Below, in pieces: positions 6,205 to 13,700 of a DNA stretch of 15,310 nt (position 1 is its first letter; the number at the start of each line of letters is the position of its first letter). Source of the DNA: an uncultured Clostridia bacterium (GTDB lineage: Bacteria > Bacillota > Clostridia > Oscillospirales > Oscillospiraceae). The stretch is taken from contig CALICR010000132.1 in assembly GCA_938049125.1 (NCBI GenBank), positions 1 to 15,310 of the forward strand. Direction: 5' to 3'. The translations under genes were made by a program, and so were the position numbers. Under the pieces are notes generated by a model. That model saw only the letters and a list, made by a program, of their open reading frames with translations, was not told the origin of the DNA and ran no database searches.

Positions 6205-6880
6205 ACTGATAATACCCGTCCATTCCGTCGCTGATGATCTTTCCCTCGTTGATGGCGACGACGCGCTTGGTGAAGCGGTTTACCAGCTCCCGCTCGTGGG
6301 TCACGACCACCAGGGTGGTGCCCAGGGCGTTGATCTGCTCCAGCAGCGTCATAATCTCCAGGGAGCGCGCCGGGTCGAGGTTGCCGGTGGGCTCGTCGGC
6401 AATGATCATGGTGGGATTGTTCACCAGCGCCCGGGCGATGGCCACGCGCTGCTGCTCGCCGCCGGACAGCTCGTCGGGCAGGCGGCGGCCCTTGAGACCA
6501 AGGCCCACCAGGTCCAGCACGTAGGGCACGCGCTTGCGGATGTCCGCCTCGGAAGCGCCGATGACGCGCATGGCGAAGGCCACGTTGTCGTAGATTGACT
6601 TGTTCTGGATCAGGCGGAAGTCCTGGAAGACCACGCCGATGGTGCGCCGCATATAGGGCACCGCGGACTTCTTGATGGTCCCCAGCTCATAGTTATTGAC
6701 GAGGACGCTGCCGGAGGTGGGCCGCAGCTCCGCCGTCAGCAGCTTGATGATGGTGGACTTGCCGCTGCCGGAGGGCCCGACCAGGAACACGAACTCGCCG
6801 TCGTCGATGTGCAGTGAGACGCCGTTCAGCGCCCGGGTCCCGTTTGGATATACTTTTGTGACGTCTGTTAATTCAATCAT
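6194..6880 (-). CDS. ftsE: Cell-division ATP-binding protein FtsE
   Basis: The protein has 228 residues, the usual FtsE length. All ATPase motifs are intact: Walker A GPSGSGKS (35-42), Q-loop Gln86, signature LSGGE (138-142), Walker B MIIADE (158-163) and the switch His195. The start MIELTDVTKVYPNGTRAL is characteristic of FtsE. It works as a dimer on the cytoplasmic face of FtsX to control septal or lateral wall hydrolases. It starts 21 bases after the regulator's stop codon. The nearest purine-rich site, GAGGAAG, overlaps that stop and is about 18 bases from the ATG, so initiation probably depends on coupling or on the AT-rich leader. The operon promoter is upstream of the regulator. Confidence 0.97.
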   Translation of the reverse strand: MIELTDVTKVYPNGTRALNGVSLHIDDGEFVFLVGPSGSGKSTIIKLLTAELRPTSGSVLVNNYELGTIKKSAVPYMRRTIGVVFQDFRLIQNKSIYDNVAFAMRVIGASEADIRKRVPYVLDLVGLGLKGRRLPDELSGGEQQRVAIARALVNNPTMIIADEPTGNLDPARSLEIMTLLEQINALGTTLVVVTHERELVNRFTKRVVAINEGKIISDGMDGYYQYEE

Positions 6881-6901
6881 AGCAGTTTAAAAATCGCTTC
6901 C

Positions 6902-7996
6902 TCAGATCATCCGGTTCTCCCGGGAGGCCAGGTATTTCTTGACCATCAGGGCAACCTTGAACACAATGGCGTGGTCGAACTCCCGCAGGTCGAGGCCTGT
7001 GAGCTTCTTGATCTTCTCCAGCCGGTACACCAGGGTGTTGCGGTGGACGAAGAGCTTCCGGGAGGTCTCGGAGACATTCAGATTGTTTTCAAAGAACTTG
7101 TTGATGGTGAAGAGCGTCTCCTGGTCGAGGGAGTCGATGGAGTTCTTCTTGAAGACCTCGGAGAGGAAGATCTCGCAGAGCGTCGTCGGCAGCTGGTAGA
7201 TCAGGCGGCCGATGCCGAGGTTTTCATAGGTGATGATGCTCTTCTCCGTATCGAAGACCTTGCCGACCTCGATGGCGACCTGGGCCTCCTTGTAGGAGTC
7301 CGCCAGCTCACGCAGATGGCCGGACACGGTGCCGATGCCGATGACGGTCTTGGTGAACAGCTCGTTCTTCAGCGTCTCCTCGATGGTCTCCGCCAGATGG
7401 ATCAGCTCCTCGGTCTCGGTGCCGGGCTGGATCTGCTTGATGATGGCGATGTCCGTCTCGTTGATGCTCAGGACGAAGTTCTGCTGCTTGTCCGCAAACA
7501 TGCTCTGGAGGATGTCCACGGCGGCCACGTCGGCGCGGCCGATCTGGCGCACCAGGAACACCGCCCGCGGGACGTCCGTGGTGAAATGAAGCTCCTTGGC
7601 GCGGATGTAAATGTCGCCGGGCATGATGTTGTCGGTGATGATATTCTTGACGAAGGTGCCCTTGTCGTGCTTTTCCTCATAGTACATCTTCGCACCGCTC
7701 AGGGCCACGGCGGCCATGATGCAGGTGGAGCGGGCGCTCTCGTCCTCGCCGTCCGTAAAGGCGGCGTAATCAAAGAAGCTGCCCGACCCGTTCAGGGTGC
7801 GGAAGGTACGCTTGCCGGAGACGGTCAGTCCGTCCTGCACCGCGCCGAGCTTCAGCACGGCGTCCGGCCACTTTTCGCCCACCAGCGTCGGGTCGCTGCT
7901 GGAGACGACGAAGCCCTCGCCATCCATCACGCCAATGGTCCGGTCCGTAGCCTCTTTGAGCTGCGCGATCACGCTCTGGAAAATCCGATTGGACAT
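6902..7996 (-). CDS. PucR/CdaR-family transcriptional regulator
   Basis: From ATG 7996 the protein has 364 residues. The N-terminal part, with TIGVMDGEGFVVSSSDP, resembles the sugar-diacid recognition domain of CdaR. The middle (roughly 130-290) is the GGDEF-related region common in this family. The C-terminal about 58 residues (307-364), with NVSETSRKLFVHRNTLVYRL, are the PucR-type helix-turn-helix. It is therefore a cytoplasmic DNA-binding regulator that probably responds to a small ligand, which the sequence does not identify. An in-frame ATG at 8005 has GGGGG directly against it with no spacing; ATG 7996 has the same site 9 bases upstream, so I chose it. It is the first gene of the ftsEX cluster and may control its own promoter, which is an inference. 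Confidence 0.9.
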   Translation of the reverse strand: MSNRIFQSVIAQLKEATDRTIGVMDGEGFVVSSSDPTLVGEKWPDAVLKLGAVQDGLTVSGKRTFRTLNGSGSFFDYAAFTDGEDESARSTCIMAAVALSGAKMYYEEKHDKGTFVKNIITDNIMPGDIYIRAKELHFTTDVPRAVFLVRQIGRADVAAVDILQSMFADKQQNFVLSINETDIAIIKQIQPGTETEELIHLAETIEETLKNELFTKTVIGIGTVSGHLRELADSYKEAQVAIEVGKVFDTEKSIITYENLGIGRLIYQLPTTLCEIFLSEVFKKNSIDSLDQETLFTINKFFENNLNVSETSRKLFVHRNTLVYRLEKIKKLTGLDLREFDHAIVFKVALMVKKYLASRENRMI

Positions 7997-8050
7997 ATTT
8001 GACATCCCCCATTTTCACATGAATGTGCATTTCTACAATCCGATGTGGGA

Positions 8051-8079
8051 ATTATACTACACTTTTGTACAAGTTTCAA
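8051..8079 (-). promoter_or_regulatory. Sigma-A promoter of the regulator-ftsEX cluster
   Basis: On the minus strand, TTGAAA (8074-8079), a 17-base spacer and a perfect TATAAT (8051-8056). Transcription should begin near 8044, about 48 bases ahead of the regulator's start. The region upstream (8080-8140) is strongly AT-rich, as for an UP element. A short palindrome, CACATGAATGTG (8016-8027), lies between the predicted start site and the ribosome binding site. Confidence 0.88.
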
Positions 8080-8184
8080 GAGCGATTTGGCATTTTATTT
8101 TAATTTCTCTGTTCATTTTTGTTTCTTTTACCTAAAAAAATCAGCACAACGGCGGAAAAGCCCACAGAAAACCAGCCGTATCCG

Positions 8185-8214
8185 CCAAAAATCCGGGTGA
8201 AAAATTGCCGGATT
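8185..8214 (-). terminator. Probable terminator of the pseudouridine synthase gene
   Basis: On the minus strand, AATCCGG (8208-8214) pairs with CCGGATT (8190-8196) across an 11-base loop and is followed by further T residues, giving TTTTT in all. The 5' arm overlaps the stop codon. The stem is short, so it may be only moderately efficient. Confidence 0.45.
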
Positions 8215-8912
8215 CAGGGCTCCAGCAGCGCAAGCTCCGCCGCCGTCAGCTCCCGGACCTCCCCGGGCTGCATACCGCCGAGGCCCAGGCCGCCCTCGGT
8301 CTCCCGCCGGAGGTAGCGTACCGTCATGCCCCGGGCCGCCATCATCCTTCGCACCTGGTGGTACTTGCCCTCCCGCACGGTGATCTCGCTCCGCCCCGGG
8401 CCGAGGGGGCGCAGCTCTGCCGGTTTACAAACCGTGCCGTCCCGCAGCGTGAGGCCCGCGGCGAAGGCGGCGATGTCCGCCTCCCCCGCCTCGCCCTCGT
8501 GCTCGGCGTAGTAGCGCTTGGGCAGCTCATGGCGCGGGGCCGTGATGCGGTGGTTCCGCGTGCCGTCGTTCGTGAGGATCAGGAGGCCCTCGGTCTCTTT
8601 GTCGAGCCGCCCCGCCGGGACGACGCCCTGACGACGGTACGCCTCCGGGATCAGCTCCATGACGGTTTTGTCCCGCGGATCCTCGGTGGAGGTCACATAG
8701 CCCGCGGGCTTGTAGAGCAGCAGCGTCACGTCCCGGCGGCCCGCGACAGGTTCGCCGTCCAGGCGCACCTCCGCCGCCGTCTCGTCCACCTTCATGTCCG
8801 GCGCCGTCGCCGCCGCGCCGTTCACGGTGATCCGCCCCTGGCGGACCAGCTGGCGGATCTCCTTCCGGGAGGCCGCCCCGGCCTCGGAGAGGAATTTGTC
8901 CAGTCTCTGCAT
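8214..8912 (-). CDS. RsuA/RluB-family ribosomal RNA pseudouridine synthase
   Basis: The protein has 232 residues. An N-terminal S4 RNA-binding domain (about 1-48, starting MQRLDKFLSEAG) precedes a pseudouridine synthase domain. GRLD at 101-104 carries the catalytic Asp104, and KYHQVRRMM at 183-191 is the conserved RNA-contact segment. It isomerises a uridine in rRNA. RsuA-type enzymes modify 16S position 516 and RluB/RluE types modify 23S, and the sequence alone does not settle which. A longer frame reaches 9161, but its extra 83 residues lie antisense to the divergent gene and are not family-like. ATG 8912 has a GGGAGGG site about 5 bases upstream and begins exactly at the S4 domain. Confidence 0.93.
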   Translation of the reverse strand: MQRLDKFLSEAGAASRKEIRQLVRQGRITVNGAAATAPDMKVDETAAEVRLDGEPVAGRRDVTLLLYKPAGYVTSTEDPRDKTVMELIPEAYRRQGVVPAGRLDKETEGLLILTNDGTRNHRITAPRHELPKRYYAEHEGEAGEADIAAFAAGLTLRDGTVCKPAELRPLGPGRSEITVREGKYHQVRRMMAARGMTVRYLRRETEGGLGLGGMQPGEVRELTAAELALLEP

Positions 8913-8988
8913 TCTGCCCTCCCGCATATTCTTCGCGTCCTTCTCATAGGTTGTACCACCCAAGAAAAAGGATCGGAGGAATGAGTCC

Positions 8989-9606
8989 ATGGTAGTTATG
9001 ACCGCAAAGGTCTCGAAAACGAAGCTGCTCGCCCTGTTGGTGCTCCTGGCCGTCATCATCATCGCCGCCGTGCTGCTGCTCCGCGGGGGCGGCGGGGAAC
9101 GTGCGGACACGGCGGAGAACGCCGTCCCCACCACCGGTGTCACCACCAACGAGAAGCGCATCGCCTACCTCGCCGCCTGCGGCTGGGAGGTGGCGGCGGA
9201 CCCGGTGGAGACCCAGGAGGTGCTGATCCCCGAGGAGATGAGCGAGGTCTTCGAGGCCTACAACGACCTCCAGCGCAGCCAGGGCTTCGACCTCACCCGC
9301 TTCGCCGGGAAGCAGGTCAAGCGCTACGTCTACGAGGTGACGAACTTCGACGGCACGTCGGAGCCGGTCTATGTGACGCTGCTCATCCATAAAGGCTCCG
9401 TCATCGGCGGCGACGTCACGTCCACCGCCGGGAACGGCAAAATGCAGGGCCTCACCAGGCAGACTCCCGCCCAGCCGGAGCAGGCCGCGGACGAAGCGAA
9501 TACGGACGCCGCCAACGCCGCCGAAGCGCCCATTGCGGACGCCGCTGCTGCGGAGCCGGAGGCCAGCGAGACCGCCGGGGACATCCCGCTCCAGCCCGCC
9601 GCATAA
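8989..9606 (+). CDS. Membrane-anchored DUF4830 domain protein
   Basis: The protein has 205 residues. A single membrane segment (about 12-31) with a basic N-terminus suggests an uncleaved anchor with the rest outside the cell. Residues 54-155 (NEKRIAYLAACGWEV, then ETQEVLIPEE, VKRYVYEVTNF and VYVTLLIHKGSVIGGDV) match my recollection of the DUF4830 domain of Clostridia, which has no known function. The tail (about 156-205) is Ala/Glu/Pro-rich and probably disordered. GGAGG at 8975-8979 is 9 bases from ATG 8989, better placed than for a second ATG at 8998. A four-codon frame (ATG 8981 to TAG 8995) overlaps the start just after the same ribosome binding site and could compete with it. The gene is divergent from the pseudouridine synthase, and the 76 bases between them hold no promoter I would call. 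Confidence 0.87.
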   Translation: MVVMTAKVSKTKLLALLVLLAVIIIAAVLLLRGGGGERADTAENAVPTTGVTTNEKRIAYLAACGWEVAADPVETQEVLIPEEMSEVFEAYNDLQRSQGFDLTRFAGKQVKRYVYEVTNFDGTSEPVYVTLLIHKGSVIGGDVTSTAGNGKMQGLTRQTPAQPEQAADEANTDAANAAEAPIADAAAAEPEASETAGDIPLQPAA

Positions 9607-9645
9607 CAGGTTCAGTGTAGCATCCAAATGTGAATATTTCAAGCT

Positions 9646-9696
9646 GCGCTGCCGGGATCGAGCAAAATTCAGTCCCGGCGGCGCAAAATTTTTTTT
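9646..9696 (+). terminator. Intrinsic terminator after the DUF4830 gene
   Basis: A 12-base-pair GC-rich stem with one G-U pair (9646-9657 with 9673-9684) and a 15-base loop is followed by AAAA and then eight T residues (9689-9696). The A residues between stem and T-run are not ideal, but the hairpin and T-run fall where the gene should end and just before the next promoter. Confidence 0.7.
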
Positions 9697-9705
9697 GGAG
9701 AGGGG

Positions 9706-9733
9706 TTGCATTCCGGCGCGGCGGTGCTATAAT
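9706..9733 (+). promoter_or_regulatory. Promoter of the FMN riboswitch-ribU unit
   Basis: TTGCAT (9706-9711), a 16-base spacer, and a perfect TATAAT (9728-9733) preceded by TGC (9725-9727), an extended -10. The transcript should start near 9740, about a dozen bases before the riboswitch. Confidence 0.85.
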
Positions 9734-9752
9734 GGGGACGCACAAAGGAATA

Positions 9753-9861
9753 ATTCTTCAGGGCAGGGTGCAATTCCCGACCGGCGGTATAGTCCGCGAG
9801 CGCGAAGGCGCTGAACCGGTGGAACTCCGGTACCGACAGTACAGTCTGGATGGGAGAAGAT
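9753..9861 (+). ncRNA. FMN riboswitch aptamer (RFN element)
   Basis: The conserved RFN blocks appear in order: TTCTTCAGGGCAGGGTG (9754-9770), ATTCCCGACCGGCGGT (9773-9788), AGTCCGCGAGC (9791-9801), a variable GCGC hairpin (9800-9811), AACCGGTGGAACTCCGGT (9814-9831), CCGACAGTACAGTC (9833-9846) and TGGATGGGAGAAG (9847-9859). The closing stem P1 pairs TCTTC or TTCTTC (from 9754) with GAAGA (9856-9860). It binds flavin mononucleotide in the nascent RNA. It lies directly ahead of ribU, so FMN should shut off riboflavin uptake. Confidence 0.96.
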
Positions 9862-9892
9862 GCAGCCGCCTTGGCGGTCACTTTGTCTTGTC

Positions 9893-9924
9893 ATCACCTG
9901 GGGAATCTCCTCAGGTGATTTTTT
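9893..9924 (+). terminator. Riboswitch-controlled intrinsic terminator
   Basis: ATCACCTG (9893-9900) pairs with CAGGTGAT (9912-9919), extended inwards by GGG with CCT (one G-U pair), and is followed by six T residues (9919-9924). It is the expression platform of the FMN riboswitch. A plausible antiterminator pairs GGGAGA (9852-9857, at the 3' end of the aptamer) with TCTCCT (9906-9911), so closing P1 would free the terminator when FMN binds. Confidence 0.85.
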
Positions 9925-9941
9925 GTATGAGGTGATCCCAA

Positions 9942-10685
9942 ATGTCCGAACTGCTCTCCACCGCGAAGGAGAATCTCTCCTTCCTCCTCGTCTGCCTGCT
10001 GGTCTTTGCTGGGCTGTGCCTGCTGGCCGCAGCGGCGGAGCGGCTGCTGCACACCCGGCGCAGCGTCTCCCCGGCCCGCTATCTGACCGTCACGGCCCTC
10101 TGCGCCGCCCTCGGCGGCGTGCTCATGCTCTTCGAGCTGCCGCTGTTCTTCGCCCCGTCCTTCTACAAGCTGGACCTCAGCGAGCTGCCGGTGCTCTTCT
10201 GCGGCTTCTTCCTCGGCCCGGTGGCCGGGGTGGTCTGCGAGCTGCTGAAGGTCGTCCTCAAGCTGCTGCTCAAGGGCACAACCACGGCCTTCGTCGGCGA
10301 CTTCGCCAACTTCTGCGTCGGCTGCTCCATGATTCTGCCCGCCACGGTGGTCTACCACATCCGCAAGACGAAGCGCTCCGCCCTGCTGGGCATGGGCGCG
10401 GGCACGCTCTGCATGACCGTCTTCGGCAGCCTCTTCAACGCCGTGTACCTGCTGCCGAAGTTCGCTGTCCTCTTCGGGCTGCCCATGGAGGCCATCCTCG
10501 CCATGGGCACGGCCATCAACCCGGCCATCCACAATGTCTCCACGCTGGTGCTCTTCGCCGTGGTCCCCTTCAACATTCTCAAGGGCGTCCTCGTCTCCTC
10601 GCTTACGTTCCTGCTCTACAAGCGGGTGGAGAAGGTCCTCTTCCGCCCCCGCGCCGCCGCTGGACCCGCCCGGGCCGGAGGCTGA
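9942..10685 (+). CDS. ribU: Riboflavin ECF transporter substrate-binding subunit RibU
   Basis: The protein has 247 residues, mostly hydrophobic, with about six core membrane segments (roughly 46-68, 82-103, 115-138, 146-170, 183-205, 207-226). The core around LFELPLFFAPSFYKLDLSEL and GPVAGVVCELLKVVLKLL is typical of RibU, the S component that binds riboflavin and works with shared EcfA, EcfA' and EcfT subunits, none of which are encoded here. An FMN riboswitch directly upstream supports flavin specificity. An additional N-terminal hydrophobic segment (about 12-31) precedes the core, making it longer than the usual 190-210 residues. The ribosome binding site GAGGTGATC (9929-9937) is an almost full-length match to the anti-Shine-Dalgarno sequence. 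A strong terminator follows the stop codon. Confidence 0.94.
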   Translation: MSELLSTAKENLSFLLVCLLVFAGLCLLAAAAERLLHTRRSVSPARYLTVTALCAALGGVLMLFELPLFFAPSFYKLDLSELPVLFCGFFLGPVAGVVCELLKVVLKLLLKGTTTAFVGDFANFCVGCSMILPATVVYHIRKTKRSALLGMGAGTLCMTVFGSLFNAVYLLPKFAVLFGLPMEAILAMGTAINPAIHNVSTLVLFAVVPFNILKGVLVSSLTFLLYKRVEKVLFRPRAAAGPARAGG

Positions 10686-10698
10686 ACCGCACAGGAAA

Positions 10699-10733
10699 AG
10701 GCCCTGCCGGGTATCCGGCAGGGCCTCTTTTTT
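10699..10733 (+). terminator. Bidirectional terminator shared by ribU and addA
   Basis: A perfect 12-base-pair stem (10699-10710 with 10715-10726), a GTAT loop and, on the plus strand, CTTTTTT (10727-10733). On the minus strand the same stem is followed by TTTT (10695-10698). The plus-strand T-run overlaps the addA stop codon (10732-10734), so one hairpin ends both converging units. Confidence 0.88.
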
Positions 10734-13700
10734 ATGTATTCAGGGTGATCGCGGTCCCGGTCGCAAAGAAATAGAGAATTTGCTCCCGGACCGGGCGGCC
10801 GAAGATGCGCGAGAGGGCGGCAGCGTAGCCTGCAAGCTGACCGCGGTAGTGCTCAGCCCGGGCCGCCTCGCCGCCGGGGCGGACGCGGTCTGTCTTGAAA
10901 TCCAGGACCGTGACGCCGTCCGGGTCGATGAGGCAGCAGTCCGTGACGCCCTGGAGCAGCACCTGCTCCCCCGCCGCCTCGGGGAAATAATTCCCGGCGT
11001 CCACGAGCACAGAGAATTTGAACTCCCGCCGCACCTCCGGCGCGGCCAGCACCCGGCGGCCCAGGTCGGAGTCGAAGAACTGCCAGAGACTCCCGGGGTT
11101 CACCGCTGCGGCCTGGGCCTCGGTCAGGAATTCCTCCCGGACGAGGCGTGCAAGCTCTTCCCGGACGGCCTCGGGGTCCGTGCAGGCCTCGTAGCGCAGG
11201 AACTGCATGGCGAGGTGGGTGGCCGTGCCCGCCTCCGCCGCCGTCATCTCCTTCCGGAGGAAGGCGGGCGTCCGGATCGTGACAGGCCGGGCAGGGGGCT
11301 GCTCCGTGTCCGCGGAGACTTCGTCGTCCAGACGCCGCCCCTTGAGCTGGGTCGCCGTCAGCTTGCTGGGTGTCCGGCCTGCGGCCTCGTAGGGGTAGCG
11401 GTAGTCGAGGAGCCGGGCCAGCTCCTCCGGCTCCGGCAGAGGACCTGCCTCTGCCGCCTCCTCCGGGGCCAGCGGGACCGTATCGCGGCTGAGAATTTCC
11501 GCGCCGCTCCAGAGCCGGATGTCCCAGGGCGTGGCGGAGACCGCCGTGTCCGGCGGGCAGCCCGCGAGGGCGTGGAGCGCCCCCGCCTCGGTGCGGCCCA
11601 GGGCCTCCAGCAGGACCCAGTCCCCGGCGCAGCCCGCCTGGGCCGCCGCCTGCTCCGGCGACGCCGCCGTGCGGAGGCAGCAGAGCTTTTTCAGCCGCGT
11701 GTCGAGGTAGTCGGCGCAGTAAGTCATGATGAGCCGCTCCCGCGCCCGGGTCATGGCCACGTAGAGGACCCGCAGCTCCTCGGACACGGCCTCCTGCCGC
11801 ATTTTCCGGGCCAGGGCCTGCTTTGCCACGGAGGGATAGCGGACGCGCCGGCCGAGGTCCACGACGTTGGAGGCCACGCCGAGGTCCGGATGGATGAGGA
11901 CCGGGCGGCGCAGGTCGTCGAGGTTGAAGGCCTTGGAGAGGCCCGCGAGACAGACCACGGGATATTCGAGGCCCTTGGATTTGTGGATGGACGTGAGCAG
12001 CACGCCGCGGCCCGCGCTGTCCGGGAGCACCAGCCCCGTCTCCCGAAGGCTGCGCAGGGCGCGGGTAAAGGAGACGAGGTCGCCGCCGTTCCGGGCGTGG
12101 TCCGTCACGAGGGCGCACAGCGTCTCGACGTTCGTGCGCCGGGCCGCGCCGCCGGGCATGGCCCCGAAGACCTCCGGCGCGTCCGTCTCCTCTAAGGCCG
12201 CGTCAAAGAGGGCGATGAGCCCGTCCGTCTCCCCCACGGCCCGGAGCCGCCGGAGCAGGGCGCAGAATACCCGGGCCTTCGGCAGCTCCGACGCCGCCAA
12301 AGCCTCATAGAAATCCGTTTTCTTCGCCGTACCGCGGACCTCCGCCAGCTCGCTGGCCGTGAAGCCGAAGAGCGGGCTGGCCAGCACCGCCAGCAGCGGC
12401 ACGTCCTGCCGCGGATTCTCCACGGCCTCCAGCAGGCTCGTGAGCACCTGAAGCTCCGTGGTCTCCAGGATATTATCGCCGGTGTCGCTGTGGCAGGGGA
12501 TACCCGCGCGCTGGAGCGCCGCGAGGTAGAAGGGGGCCGCCGTCCGGGGCGAGCGCAGCAGGATGGCAATGTCGCCGGGCTGGAGGGGCCGCCCCACGCC
12601 GTGGTCCTGGACCGTCTCCCCGCGCCGCAGCAGCTCCGCGATGCGGTCCGCCAGGAACACCGCCTCCACCGCCGCCTTGTCCGGGTCCCGCTCCGCCTCG
12701 CCGCCGGAGGCGTCCTGGCGGATGCAGTGCAGCTCCACCATGGGGTCGTTCGCCGGGGGGTACGGGAGCCCGGGACGCAGTGCCTCGGCCTCGCCGTAGC
12801 GCAGCTCGCCGGTCCGCTCGGACATAGACCGGGCAAAGACGTCGTTGACCGCCGCGAGGACCTCGGCCCGGGAGCGGAAGTTCTCCGAGAGGAGAATTTT
12901 CCGGGGCTGCCCCGGCTCCGCCGTCTCGTAGGGCGCAAAGTCCCGGTACTTCCGGAGGAAAATGCCCGGGTCCGCCAGGCGGAAGCGGTAGATGGACTGC
13001 TTGACATCGCCCACGAAGAAGAGGTTCCGCTCCTCCCGGGACACGGCCCGGAAGATGGCGTCCTGAACGGCGTTGCTGTCCTGGTACTCGTCCACTAAGA
13101 TCTCCTCGTAGCGCCGACTCAGCTCCCGGGCCATTGCCGTGGGCCGGTCGCCCTGCCGCCCGTAGAGCAGGCGCAGGGCCTCGTGCTCCAGGTCGCCGAA
13201 GTCGAGGATACGGCGGCGGCGCTTCTCCAGCCGGTACTGCTCGCCAAAGGCGCGGCAGAGGGCGATGGCCCCGCGGATGGCCGGAGCCATGGCGGCGGCC
13301 TCCTCCAGCGCCTCCCGGGAGGAGATGCGGAAGCAGCGAAGCCTCTTTTTGAGGTCGTCCCGGAGCTGCTTGTTGAAGAACTGGGCCGTCTCCTTCTCCT
13401 CCGTGGCCTCGCACTTGCGCACGGGCTTCAGCCGGGCGAATTCCGGCATTCCGAAGGCATGGACCTCCTCCCAGGTGCCGCAGGCGCGGAGCGCCAGCAG
13501 CTGCTCCCGCGTCGCGCGGAGCGAGGGGCCGTAGCCCTTTTCGAGGGCCGCGTCCGCCGCGATCCGACCGAGGACCCGGTCCAGGGTGTCCACGGCCCCG
13601 TCCAGAAAGTCCCGGAGGTCCGCAAGCAGAATTTCGCCCCAGACCGTCCCCGAGAAGTCGCCCTCCCGGGGGACGTCCAGCCGTGCCGCGCTCTCGCGCA

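Noticed and set aside
8151..8186. GGCGGA ... TCCGCC inverted repeat downstream of the pseudouridine synthase gene
   Set aside because: The six-base arms are 24 bases apart, with the A/T run not adjacent; the hairpin at 8190-8214 is the better terminator candidate.
8913..9161. An 83-residue N-terminal extension of the pseudouridine synthase
   Set aside because: The extension is antisense to the DUF4830 gene and unlike any S4-domain protein; the S4 domain starts exactly at the ATG at 8912, which has its own ribosome binding site.
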